A DNA stretch of 14,576 nt, taken from positions 1-14,576 of the forward strand of contig CAAEUZ010000135.1 in NCBI GenBank assembly GCA_900759385.1, in the 5' to 3' direction. The notes beneath the pieces were generated by a model. The model did no database searches. It had not been told where the DNA came from and saw only the letters and a list, made by a program, of their open reading frames with translations. Shown here one piece after another: positions 6,110-12,773 of the stretch. Positions within the stretch are counted from its first letter, which is position 1; each line of letters opens with the position of its first letter. A program made the translations under genes and the position numbers. The DNA comes from an uncultured Oscillospiraceae bacterium. Its GTDB lineage: Bacteria; Bacillota; Clostridia; Oscillospirales; Oscillospiraceae.

Positions 6110-6126
6110 TTTACAGTATGTTTACA
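6110..6126 (+). promoter_or_regulatory. TTTACA-N5-TTTACA direct repeat (PhoP-box-like)
   Basis: TTTACA occurs at 6110-6115 and 6121-6126, exactly 11 bp apart, one helical turn. This equals the half-site and spacing of the Bacillus PhoP box, TT(A/T)ACA-N5-TT(A/T)ACA. A weak -10, TAAAAT, lies at 6168-6173, placing the repeat about 55-70 bp upstream of the predicted start. GGCTTAAA is also repeated at 6133 and 6164. Binding by an OmpR-class regulator is an inference. Confidence 0.35.
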
Positions 6127-6203
6127 GATTGCGGCTTAAATTTCATTTTCTTTTCAGTTTGGGGGCTTAAAATAGCACCATCCAGAAGAAAGGAGTAATG
6201 AAA

Positions 6204-7613
6204 ATGAACGCTGCAAAGCGAATAACCTCAATGACGCTCGCCGCTGTGCTGGCCCTCTCGCTGGCCGCCTGCGGAGACAGCACCGATGACGCCGCTGAGA
6301 CCACGGAAGTAACCGCAGATTCGACTGCTGAGCCTTCGGAAAGCACTGCTGAAGAGTATGAGCTTGTTCTCTCGGACGATGAGATCACCCTCGACGGCCA
6401 GGCCATAGCTGAAGAAGATACCGACGCCGTGACCGTAAGTCATGACATAGTCTACTACGAGTCTGGTCAGGGCTCCGATTACGGCGAAGGCACAGAGACC
6501 GACGAACACACCGCCGAGGAGGCGGATGCCCACACTGTGGTCACCATACGTGAGGCCGGCACTTACCGCCTGAGCGGCACGCTGTCCCAGGGACAGATAG
6601 CCGTTGACCTGGGCGACGATGCCGCCGACGACCCCGACGCCGTTGTCACGCTTATACTCGATAACGTGGATGTGACCTGCACCGTTGCGCCGGCACTGAT
6701 ATTCTACAACGTGTACGAGTGCGGCAGCACGGACGAGGAGACAGCCTCCGCCGAGGTGGACACCTCCGCTGCCGGAGCCAACGTCATCATCGCTGACGGC
6801 AGCGAGAACACCTTCACCGGCTCCTATGTGGCACGCATATATGAGGAGGGCACCACTGACACACTGCACAAGTACGACGGCGCGTTTTACAGCAGGATGT
6901 CCATGAACATTGACGGCGGGGAGGAGGGCACCGGCGTGCTCAACATCGTGGCCGACAATGAGGGCCTGGACACCGAGCTGCACCTCACCATTAACGGCGG
7001 CATCATAAACATAGAGGCACAGAATGACGGCATAAATACCAATGAGGACAACGTCTCCGTCACCACCATCAACGGCGGCACCCTGAACATTGACGCCGGG
7101 CTGGGTGCCGAGGGAGACGGGATTGACTCCAACGGTTATATCGTCATCAACGGCGGTACGGTCTTCGCCAGCGCCAACGCCCAGAGCGCTGACAGCGGCA
7201 TAGACGCCACGCTGGATATAATCCTCAACGGCGGCACGGTCACGGCGCTGGGCAACATGCTTGATGCCATCTCCGAGGACTCCGCGCAGGAGTACCTCAC
7301 GCTGTCCCTGACCGAGCCGGTCGAGGCCGGCAGCAGCGTGGAGCTCACAGACGCCGAAGGAAACACCCTGTTCAGCTTCACCGCAGCGAAGGCGGCTTCC
7401 ATGATACTGCTCTCCAGCGCGGATCTCACCGCCGATGGAGAGTACACCCTGACCGTGGACGGCTCCGAGCGCGAATACAGCACTGATGCCGTCGGCATGG
7501 GTGACCCCGGCGTAGAAGCCCCGCCGGATAATGGCGGAGAAGCCCCGCCGGATGAAGGCGGAGAAAACCCGACCGAGAGCGACCCTCCAGCCGAGACAAC
7601 CGAGTCAGCGTAA
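6204..7613 (+). CDS. Secreted lipoprotein, carbohydrate-binding domain (Cthe_2159/DUF4353 family)
   Basis: The 469-residue product starts with a lipoprotein signal, MNAAKRITSMTLAAVLALSLAAC, with a clear LAAC lipobox and Cys23 as the lipidated residue. A Ser/Thr/Glu-rich linker follows. The body matches the Cthe_2159-type carbohydrate-binding family: a VVTIREAGTYRLSGTLSQGQI segment, then VTLILDNVDVTC, then turns of a parallel beta-helix marked by INGG. Those turns begin at residues 263, 289, 315 and 341, exactly 26 apart. Cthe_2159 of Clostridium thermocellum binds cellulose-like and pectic polysaccharides, so adhesion to plant glycans or the cell's own envelope polymers is a reasonable guess. 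The end is a low-complexity Pro/Gly/Glu tail. AAAGGAG precedes two starts: the ATG at 6204 is eight bases away, the one at 6198 only two, so 6204 is preferred. Confidence 0.85.
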   Translation: MNAAKRITSMTLAAVLALSLAACGDSTDDAAETTEVTADSTAEPSESTAEEYELVLSDDEITLDGQAIAEEDTDAVTVSHDIVYYESGQGSDYGEGTETDEHTAEEADAHTVVTIREAGTYRLSGTLSQGQIAVDLGDDAADDPDAVVTLILDNVDVTCTVAPALIFYNVYECGSTDEETASAEVDTSAAGANVIIADGSENTFTGSYVARIYEEGTTDTLHKYDGAFYSRMSMNIDGGEEGTGVLNIVADNEGLDTELHLTINGGIINIEAQNDGINTNEDNVSVTTINGGTLNIDAGLGAEGDGIDSNGYIVINGGTVFASANAQSADSGIDATLDIILNGGTVTALGNMLDAISEDSAQEYLTLSLTEPVEAGSSVELTDAEGNTLFSFTAAKAASMILLSSADLTADGEYTLTVDGSEREYSTDAVGMGDPGVEAPPDNGGEAPPDEGGENPTESDPPAETTESA

Positions 7614-7625
7614 TAAGCACAAGAG

Positions 7626-7660
7626 AACAGCGCCTCTCCGATTCCGGAGAGGCGCTGTTT
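7626..7660. terminator. Bidirectional terminator between the lipoprotein gene and spoIIID
   Basis: A perfect 15-bp stem runs from 7626-7640 to 7645-7659, with arms AACAGCGCCTCTCCG and its reverse complement and an ATTC loop. It lies in the 73-bp gap between convergent genes. The T-tract is short on the plus side (TTT), and a broken T-run (TTCTCTTGT) follows on the minus side, so it can serve both genes. Confidence 0.85.
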
Positions 7661-7686
7661 CCCGCTTAATCACAACCGAGGCTGCC

Positions 7687-7944
7687 TCACGACTTCCTCA
7701 GCTTTTTAAATTTATCCCTTGTGGCCATCCCCCCGCGTATATGCCGCTCGGCCTTGTTCTGTTCGAGCAGTCCGCGCACCTGTGTGTACAGCTCCGGGCT
7801 GACGGACTCAAGCCGCTCCGTGATGTCTTTATGTACGGTGGACTTCGAGATCCCAAACTTTTTTGCCGCGGCGCGCACGGTCGCACGGTTTTCCGTTATG
7901 TACTCCGCGAGCCTGATGGCACGCTCCTCGATGTCAGTCCTCAT
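7687..7944 (-). CDS. spoIIID: Stage III sporulation transcriptional regulator SpoIIID
   Basis: The 85-residue protein is a clear SpoIIID orthologue: IEERAIRLAEYITENRATVR, then the helix-turn-helix AAAKKFGISKSTVHKDITERL (residues about 25-45), then a basic C-terminal HIRGGMATRDKFKKLRKS that contacts DNA in the Bacillus protein. SpoIIID is the small mother-cell regulator that, after sigma-E activation, switches genes on and off during engulfment. Length is normal for Clostridia. The ATG has GGGAG about eight bases upstream. A sigma-E-like promoter precedes it, as expected for this gene. In Bacillus it sits by spoIIQ and mbl; here neither is present, and the gene stands alone between a lipoprotein gene and a divergent tetR. 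Confidence 0.96.
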   Translation of the reverse strand: MRTDIEERAIRLAEYITENRATVRAAAKKFGISKSTVHKDITERLESVSPELYTQVRGLLEQNKAERHIRGGMATRDKFKKLRKS

Positions 7945-7972
7945 TTACACCACTCCCGGCATGTCGTGCTGA

Positions 7973-8002
7973 ATTATATGTGCTCACACAGAGAAAATAT
8001 TC
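7973..8002 (-). promoter_or_regulatory. Sigma-E-type promoter of spoIIID
   Basis: On the minus strand GAATATTT (8002-7995), a 14-base gap and CATATAAT (7980-7973) match the sigma-E consensus (KMATATTT, 13-15 bases, CATACAMT) at all eight -35 positions and at seven of eight -10 positions. Transcription would start near 7966, leaving a leader of about 22 bases with the GGGAG site. This agrees with sigma-E control of spoIIID in Bacillus. Confidence 0.7.
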
Positions 8003-8028
8003 CCGGCGATATTTTGTCTGATTCCGAC

Positions 8029-8057
8029 TTGACTAATTGCGGCATGGGTGGTATCTA
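8029..8057 (+). promoter_or_regulatory. Sigma-A-like promoter of the tetR gene
   Basis: TTGACT (8029-8034), 17 bases and TATCTA (8052-8057) form a sigma-A-like promoter with a near-consensus -35 and a weaker -10. The start would be near 8064, inside the palindrome at 8057-8073, so a protein bound there would block it. Confidence 0.5.
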
Positions 8058-8073
8058 TATAACAGCGTTATAT
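8057..8073. promoter_or_regulatory. Palindrome overlapping the tetR transcription start
   Basis: ATATAAC (8057-8063) and GTTATAT (8067-8073) are perfect 7-bp inverted repeats around AGC. The element overlaps the end of the -10 region and the predicted start site, and sits 16 bases before the tetR ATG. It is a candidate autoregulatory operator, although it differs from the palindrome in front of the ABC genes. Confidence 0.4.
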
Positions 8074-8089
8074 CAGGGGGAGGCATTCC

Positions 8090-8695
8090 ATGGACGGCAC
8101 GCGGGAGAGACTTGTTGCGGCGGCCAGGCAGGAGTTCCTGGAGTACGGTTTCCGCGGGGCATCGCTCAGGCGCATTGCCTCCGCCGTGGGCGTGACCACG
8201 GGAGCCATATACGGCTGCTTCAGGGACAAGGCGGCGCTGCTGGAGGCCGTGGTCGGCGAGGTGTACGATGCGTTTATGGGAAACTTCCTGGCGGCGCAGG
8301 ACGCGTTCAAGGCCATCCCGCCCGAGGAACAGCCGGACCATGTCGGCATGAGCAGCGCGGATTACATACACTGGGCGGTGGGATATATGCTCGAACACCG
8401 CGATGAGTTCCGCATTATACTGCTGGGCAGCGAGGGCACGCGCTTCGGACGCCTTATTGACGAGATGGTGGAGATTGAAACGGCCGCCACTAACGACTTC
8501 CTCAGCGTACTGCGCAGCCTTCCGCGCAGCTCACGGCAGGTCTCGCCCATGCTGGAACACATGGTTGTCGGCAGTATGTTTGCCGGGTTTATGGAGATAG
8601 TCCTGCACGACATGAGCCTGGAAGAGGCGCGGGAGTACTCCCGTCAGCTCATGGACTTTTTCACGGCCGGATGGCTGAAAATTATGGGGTTATAG
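8090..8695 (+). CDS. TetR family transcriptional regulator
   Basis: This 201-residue protein has a typical TetR N-terminal DNA-binding domain: RERLVAAARQEFLEYGFRGASLRRIASAVGVTTGAIYGCFRDKAALLEAVV over residues about 5-55, with the recognition helix at GVTTGAIYGCF. The rest is the helical ligand-binding and dimer domain, which is not conserved enough to name a ligand. The ATG is preceded by GGGGGAGG at the right distance. It lies directly upstream of, and in the same direction as, two ABC exporter genes, the usual arrangement for a repressor of drug or metabolite efflux. A different palindrome lies in front of its own gene and in front of the ABC pair. The hairpin at its stop codon suggests partial transcriptional separation from the exporter. 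Confidence 0.92.
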   Translation: MDGTRERLVAAARQEFLEYGFRGASLRRIASAVGVTTGAIYGCFRDKAALLEAVVGEVYDAFMGNFLAAQDAFKAIPPEEQPDHVGMSSADYIHWAVGYMLEHRDEFRIILLGSEGTRFGRLIDEMVEIETAATNDFLSVLRSLPRSSRQVSPMLEHMVVGSMFAGFMEIVLHDMSLEEAREYSRQLMDFFTAGWLKIMGL

Positions 8696-8708
8696 CACCC
8701 CATATTTT
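8683..8708 (+). terminator. Weak terminator or attenuator at the tetR stop codon
   Basis: TATGGGGT (8683-8690) and ACCCCATA (8697-8704) form a perfect 8-bp stem with a TATAGC loop containing the tetR stop codon. TTTT at 8705-8708 follows. The stem is short and the T-run modest, so termination is probably partial. It would leave the exporter genes mainly to the promoter under the next palindrome. Confidence 0.5.
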
Positions 8709-8717
8709 CATATTCAA

Positions 8718-8737
8718 TAGTTAGTAACAACTAACTA
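8718..8737. promoter_or_regulatory. Candidate TetR operator in front of the ABC exporter genes
   Basis: TAGTTAGT (8718-8725) and ACTAACTA (8730-8737) are perfect 8-bp inverted repeats around AACA, a 20-bp AT-rich palindrome of the size bound by TetR dimers. It lies 25 bases before the ATG of the first ABC gene. A weak promoter (TTCAAT at 8713, TAAAAC at 8736) may overlap it. Control by the adjacent TetR protein is inferred from position. Confidence 0.6.
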
Positions 8738-8761
8738 AAACGTTATAAGGAGGGGATTGTC

Positions 8762-10534
8762 ATGAAAAATCAATCCAACCTCTCGCGGCTCATGGGCTAT
8801 GCGGGAGGGTACAGGTACTTCACCTATGCATCGTGGGTTCTGTCTGCCATAAGCGCGCTCGTCGCGCTGGTGCCGTTCTGGTACATATGGCGGATAATCC
8901 GCGAGGTGCTGCGCGTACAGCCGGACTTTACACAGGCGGTGGGGCTGGAACGCATGGGCTGGATGGCTGTGCTGTTTGCCGTACTGAGCGTACTGGTGTA
9001 CATAGCGGGGCTGATGTGCTCGCATGTGGCGGCCTTCCGCGTAGCAACCAATATCCGCACAGCGGCGATGGAGCATATAGTCACCCTGCCGCTGGGCTTC
9101 GCCGAGGAGTTTGGCTCCGGGCGCCTGCGCAAGATTGTCAACGAGTCCAGCGCCGCGACGGAGACGTACCTGGCGCATCAGCTGCCTGACAAGTGGGGGG
9201 CTATAGCGACTCCGTGCGGCCTTCTGGTGCTGCTGCTAACCTTTGACTGGCGGCTGGGGCTCCTGAGCCTGATACCGGTTGCCCTGGCCTTTGCCATCAT
9301 GATGGCCATGACCGGCAAAAGCATGCAGCAGAAGATGGCTGAGTACAATAACGCCCTGGAGGACATGTCCAACGAGGCCGTGGAATATGTGCGCGGCATT
9401 GCCGTGGTCAAGACCTTCGGGCAGACCGTCTTCAGCTTCAAGCGCTTCAAGGACAGCATAGACCGCTATGGCGTATGGGTCGTCGCCTACACCAAGCAGC
9501 TGCGCCTGCCGATGATGTTCTACACAACGGCGGTAAACGGCGTGTTTGCGTTCCTCATTGCGGGGGCACTTCTTCTCACGCATGGCGGATATGACGCTGA
9601 GTTTCTTCTGGATATGCTGTTTTATATCATAATCACGCCGGTAATTTCTGTCACGCTCACACGCATAATGTTCCAGAGCGAGAACGCCATGATAGTTGAC
9701 GACGCCCTGAGGCGCATAGACCAGGTCATGGACGCCAGACCGCTCACGGAGAGCGGAAAGCCGAAGCATCCGGCGGACGGCTCCGTCATTGCAGAGAATG
9801 TTACCTTCAGCTACGACGGAGAGAACAACGCCCTGGACGGCGTCAGCATAGAGGCCAGGCCCGGGGAGACAATCGCTCTGGTGGGGCCCTCCGGCGGCGG
9901 AAAAACCACTCTTGCCAGCCTTGTTGCCCGCTTCTGGGATGTAAAATCAGGACGCATCCTGGTAGGCGGCGCCGATGTGAGGGACATCGAAAAGCGCGAG
10001 CTCATGGACAGCGTGTCCTTTGTCTTCCAGAACAGCCGGCTGATAAAGGCCAGCGTGTTTGAAAACGTGCGCCTGGCCAGGCCGGAAGCCGACAGGGAGG
10101 AGGTCATGGCCGCGCTTGAGGCGGCCCAGTGCTCGGACATCATAGCCAAGCTGCCGCAGGGCGTGGACACGGTCATAGGCGCCAGGGGCGTTTACCTCTC
10201 CGGCGGCGAGCAGCAGCGCATAGCCATTGCGCGGGTCATCCTAAAAAATTCGCCTGTCATAATCCTTGACGAGGCAACAGCCTTCGCCGACCCGGACAAC
10301 GAGAGCCGGGTTCAGGCGGCGTTTACGCGCATGTCCGAGGGCAGGACGGTCATAATGATAGCCCACCGCCTGTCAACCGTGGCGAACGCTGACCGGATCT
10401 ATGTACTGCGCGGGGGTAGGATAGCTGAGAGCGGCGGATTCCGTGAGCTTATAGAGCGCGGCGGCGTCTTTGCCGGCATGTGGCGGGACTACGAGACCGC
10501 GGCGCGCTGGAAGGTCGAAAAGGAGGGCGAATGA
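8762..10534 (+). CDS. ABC exporter half-transporter, subunit 1 (permease fused to ATPase)
   Basis: The 590-residue protein joins an N-terminal type IV ABC exporter membrane domain (about six hydrophobic segments, residues 1-310) to a C-terminal ATPase. Walker A is GPSGGGKTT at 375-383, the Q-loop lies in SFVFQNSR, the signature LSGGEQQR starts at 479, Walker B is IILDEAT with Asp503 and catalytic Glu504, and the H-loop His is 535. All catalytic residues are present. The D-loop reads AFADPD instead of the usual SALD, while the partner has ASLDVE. AAGGAGGGG precedes the ATG. The next gene starts two bases after the stop, so the two form a heterodimeric exporter in one operon under the upstream TetR. 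The substrate is unknown; a drug, a peptide or a siderophore-like molecule all fit this class. Confidence 0.92.
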   Translation: MKNQSNLSRLMGYAGGYRYFTYASWVLSAISALVALVPFWYIWRIIREVLRVQPDFTQAVGLERMGWMAVLFAVLSVLVYIAGLMCSHVAAFRVATNIRTAAMEHIVTLPLGFAEEFGSGRLRKIVNESSAATETYLAHQLPDKWGAIATPCGLLVLLLTFDWRLGLLSLIPVALAFAIMMAMTGKSMQQKMAEYNNALEDMSNEAVEYVRGIAVVKTFGQTVFSFKRFKDSIDRYGVWVVAYTKQLRLPMMFYTTAVNGVFAFLIAGALLLTHGGYDAEFLLDMLFYIIITPVISVTLTRIMFQSENAMIVDDALRRIDQVMDARPLTESGKPKHPADGSVIAENVTFSYDGENNALDGVSIEARPGETIALVGPSGGGKTTLASLVARFWDVKSGRILVGGADVRDIEKRELMDSVSFVFQNSRLIKASVFENVRLARPEADREEVMAALEAAQCSDIIAKLPQGVDTVIGARGVYLSGGEQQRIAIARVILKNSPVIILDEATAFADPDNESRVQAAFTRMSEGRTVIMIAHRLSTVANADRIYVLRGGRIAESGGFRELIERGGVFAGMWRDYETAARWKVEKEGE

Positions 10535-10535
10535 C

Positions 10536-12263
10536 ATGGTAAAGAAGCTTCAGAAGAAATATGCCCTCAGCGAGCGGGGGGCAAAGGATTTGATCCTCGG
10601 CTGCATGGCATGCGCGGTGCAGAACCTTACCTTCATGTTTCCGGTATGCCTGCTGTTCCTGCTTGTCGGCGACCTCATGGGTGGGACGCTGCGCGAGCAC
10701 ACGGCGCTGTATATCTGCGGCTGTGCCCTGAGCCTGGCGCTCATATTTACCGTGACCTGGTTCCAGTATAACGCCACATACTTTGCCACTTACCGCGAGA
10801 GCGGCGTGCGGCGCATATCCCTGGCGGAAAAGCTGCGCGAGATTCCCCTTTCATTTTTCGGCGAGCGCGACCTCGCCGACCTCACCAGTACCATCATGGC
10901 GGACTGCACCAACCTGGAACAGGTTTTCTCCCACTACATACCCGAGTTCGCGGGGTCTGTCGTCTCCACGCTGCTGGTGGCGGTGAGCCTGCTCTGCTTT
11001 GACTGGCGCATGGGCCTGGCCTGCCTGTGGGTGCTTCCCGTATCCTTTGCTATCGTCTGGCTCAGCGCCAGGGTCCAGGAGGGGCTGTCACGCAAATCAA
11101 TGGACGCAAAAATGGCCTGCGCCGACGGCATACAGGAGTGCATCGAGACCGTGCGTGACCTGAAGAGCTGCAACGCGGAGGGCGAATACCTGAAAGGGCT
11201 GAAGGAGAAAATCAGGGCCGTTGAGCACCGCGCGGTAATAAGCGAATTCGGCACGGCCGTATTTGTGGTCTCCGCCTCGCTCATACTCAAGCTCGGCATT
11301 GCCACCTGTGCGCTTGTCGGAGCGGTGCTGCTGGTGGATGGAACGCTCGATGTGCTGACCTTCTTCATGTATCTGCTGGTGGTTTCCCGCTTTTATGACC
11401 CGCTGCAGAGCGCACTGCAAAACCTGGCCGCCATCATCTCCACGCGCACTAATATCGCGCGCATGAACGAGATACTCGACTGCCCCGTGCAGACGGGCTC
11501 GTCTACTCTGACAAACAGGGGCTGCGACATAGTGTTTGATCACGTGGGCTTCGAGTACAACAGCGGTGAGACGGTGCTGGATGACGTGTCGTTCACGGCA
11601 AAGCAGGGACAGGTAACCGCTCTGGTGGGGCCCTCCGGCGGCGGCAAGACCACCGTGAGCCGCCTGGCGGCACGTTTCTGGGACGCCACGCGCGGGAAGA
11701 TAACCGTGGGCGGCATGGACGTGGCCGGGACCGACCCGGAGACGCTGCTGTCACTGTACTCCATTGTGTTTCAGGACGTCACGCTCTTTGACAACACGAT
11801 CATGGAGAACATACGTATCGGACGCAAGGATGCCACCGATGAGGAGGTCATCGCCGCTGCAAGGCTGGCTAACTGCGAGGAATTCGCGCTCAAGCTTCCG
11901 GACGGCTGGCAGAGCAACATAGGCGAGAACGGCTGCACGCTCTCCGGCGGCGAGCGGCAGAGGATATCCATCGCCCGTGCCTTCCTCAAGGACGCGCCGA
12001 TCATTCTGCTTGACGAGGCTACGGCGAGCCTGGACGTCGAGAACGAGACGCTGATACAGTCGGCCCTCTCGCGGCTCATAAAGGACAAGACCGTGCTGGT
12101 AATTGCCCATCGTATGCGCACCGTGGCCTCGGCGGACAAAATAGTAGTGCTGTCGGGCGGGCGAGTGGCAGAGCAGGGCACGCCGGATGAGCTCATGGCC
12201 CGCAACGGTGAGTATGCCAGGATGAGTTCTCTGCAGCGCGAGAGTGCCTCCTGGGCAATATGA
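10536..12263 (+). CDS. ABC exporter half-transporter, subunit 2 (permease fused to ATPase)
   Basis: The 575-residue partner has the same layout: a membrane domain over residues about 1-300, then an ATPase with Walker A GPSGGGKTT at 365-373, Q-loop in IVFQDVTLF, signature LSGGERQR from 469, Walker B ILLDEATASLD with Asp493 and Glu494, and H-loop His525. Every motif is canonical, so both composite sites of the pair look able to hydrolyse ATP. A longer reading from 10470 overlaps subunit 1 and is rejected: AGGAGGG at 10521-10527 sits eight bases before the ATG at 10536. The gene begins two bases after the end of subunit 1, which implies coupled, roughly equal synthesis. No terminator follows closely; an AT-rich stretch and the promoter of the candidate RNA come next. 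Confidence 0.92.
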   Translation: MVKKLQKKYALSERGAKDLILGCMACAVQNLTFMFPVCLLFLLVGDLMGGTLREHTALYICGCALSLALIFTVTWFQYNATYFATYRESGVRRISLAEKLREIPLSFFGERDLADLTSTIMADCTNLEQVFSHYIPEFAGSVVSTLLVAVSLLCFDWRMGLACLWVLPVSFAIVWLSARVQEGLSRKSMDAKMACADGIQECIETVRDLKSCNAEGEYLKGLKEKIRAVEHRAVISEFGTAVFVVSASLILKLGIATCALVGAVLLVDGTLDVLTFFMYLLVVSRFYDPLQSALQNLAAIISTRTNIARMNEILDCPVQTGSSTLTNRGCDIVFDHVGFEYNSGETVLDDVSFTAKQGQVTALVGPSGGGKTTVSRLAARFWDATRGKITVGGMDVAGTDPETLLSLYSIVFQDVTLFDNTIMENIRIGRKDATDEEVIAAARLANCEEFALKLPDGWQSNIGENGCTLSGGERQRISIARAFLKDAPIILLDEATASLDVENETLIQSALSRLIKDKTVLVIAHRMRTVASADKIVVLSGGRVAEQGTPDELMARNGEYARMSSLQRESASWAI

Positions 12264-12311
12264 AAAAAGGCGCTTTAAGTCGAAGTTAAGACAATATTAA
12301 AAATACCGGAC

Positions 12312-12340
12312 TTGCTATAGGAGGCAAAATGAGATATAAT
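12312..12340 (+). promoter_or_regulatory. Strong sigma-A promoter of the candidate RNA
   Basis: TTGCTA (12312-12317), 17 bases and a perfect TATAAT (12335-12340) make the best -10 hexamer seen in the window. An AT-rich tract at about 12284-12304 could act as an UP element. Transcription would start at about 12347. No plausible coding frame with a ribosome binding site follows. Confidence 0.7.
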
Positions 12341-12346
12341 TGCGTT

Positions 12347-12570
12347 TACCCGGGAAGAGCACTATAATGCCAATTCTCGTCAGCTGTAGCCGGGTATGCC
12401 GGCAGCCATGCCGGTTTCCGGCCTGTTGACGCTGGCTATGGCGTCGTCATTGCGGACAATCCCGTCAGTTCCACTATTCATGGCCGGGCGTGAGCCAGGC
12501 AGGAAGACGCAGTGCGGTTATAGAGCCTGAGAATATAAGCAGCCCCGGAGGAATCTCTCCGGGGCTTTCT
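12347..12570 (+). ncRNA. Candidate structured non-coding RNA of about 225 nt, family not identified
   Basis: The segment is bounded by a near-consensus promoter and a strong intrinsic terminator and has no convincing coding frame. Several complementary pairs are visible: TACCCGG (12347) with CCGGGTA (12390); CTATAA (12362) with TTATAG (12518), extendable by GC/GC across an A-A mismatch; ATTCTC (12373) with GAGAAT (12529); CCGGCC (12418) with GGCCGG (12482); and GACGC (12428) with GCGTC (12441). Some are mutually exclusive or pseudoknotted, so the fold is not settled. Pairing between the two ends and the size of about 225 nt are compatible with a 6S-like RNA, and clostridial orphan RNAs of about 200 nt are another option. 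I find no recognisable riboswitch core. Confidence 0.5.
12541..12570 (+). terminator. Intrinsic terminator of the candidate RNA
   Basis: AGCCCCGGAG (12541-12550) and CTCCGGGGCT (12557-12566) form a perfect 10-bp stem with a GAATCT loop, followed by TTCT. The stem is GC-rich and strong. It lies 277 bp after the exporter stop and 248 bp before the next gene, so it serves neither closely. That is the main reason to infer a separate RNA. Confidence 0.85.
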
Positions 12571-12590
12571 CAAGGGGAGGACGCGCATAA

Positions 12591-12671
12591 ATGGGAACCG
12601 CGGCTGAGCGCCCCCGGGCAGGCGGCCGCATTTCCCGGGCAATGGACGAAAATAAGTCTGCCGGAAGCTGA
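12591..12671 (+). CDS. Possible 26-residue small protein
   Basis: An ATG at 12591 is preceded by AAGGGGAGGA (12572-12581), nine bases upstream, a good ribosome binding site. The frame reads MGTAAERPRAGGRISRAMDE and continues six more residues to a TGA. The peptide is short and basic, with no hydrophobic segment. It lies just after the terminator, so it would need read-through or its own promoter. The ribosome binding site is the only positive evidence. Confidence 0.2.
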   Translation: MGTAAERPRAGGRISRAMDENKSAGS

Positions 12672-12744
12672 CGCACCCTCGCGCACCCTGTCGGACTGAA
12701 ACAATGTCGAACAGGGGAACTTTTTCTGTCCCGGTTGAAAGTTT

Positions 12745-12773
12745 GTTGAAATTCCGGGTTTAGGTTTAGAATA
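12745..12773 (+). promoter_or_regulatory. Possible promoter of the glycosyltransferase gene
   Basis: The stretch around TTGTTGAAA and TTTAGAATAT holds overlapping promoter-like hexamers, for instance a TTGTTG with TAGAAT about 18 bases later, or TTGAAA with GAATAT 17 bases later. Neither is close to consensus on both sides. GTTGAAA also occurs twice, 11 bp apart, just upstream. It is offered because the terminator at 12570 means this operon needs its own promoter. Confidence 0.3.

Noticed and set aside
6228..6983. A 251-codon minus-strand frame opposite the lipoprotein gene
   Set aside because: It is a shadow frame. The plus strand has the signal peptide, lipobox and repeat structure.
12490..12699. 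A 69-codon plus-strand open frame in the gene-free region
   Set aside because: It begins inside the candidate RNA, reads straight through the strong terminator at 12541-12570, lacks a ribosome binding site and resembles no family.
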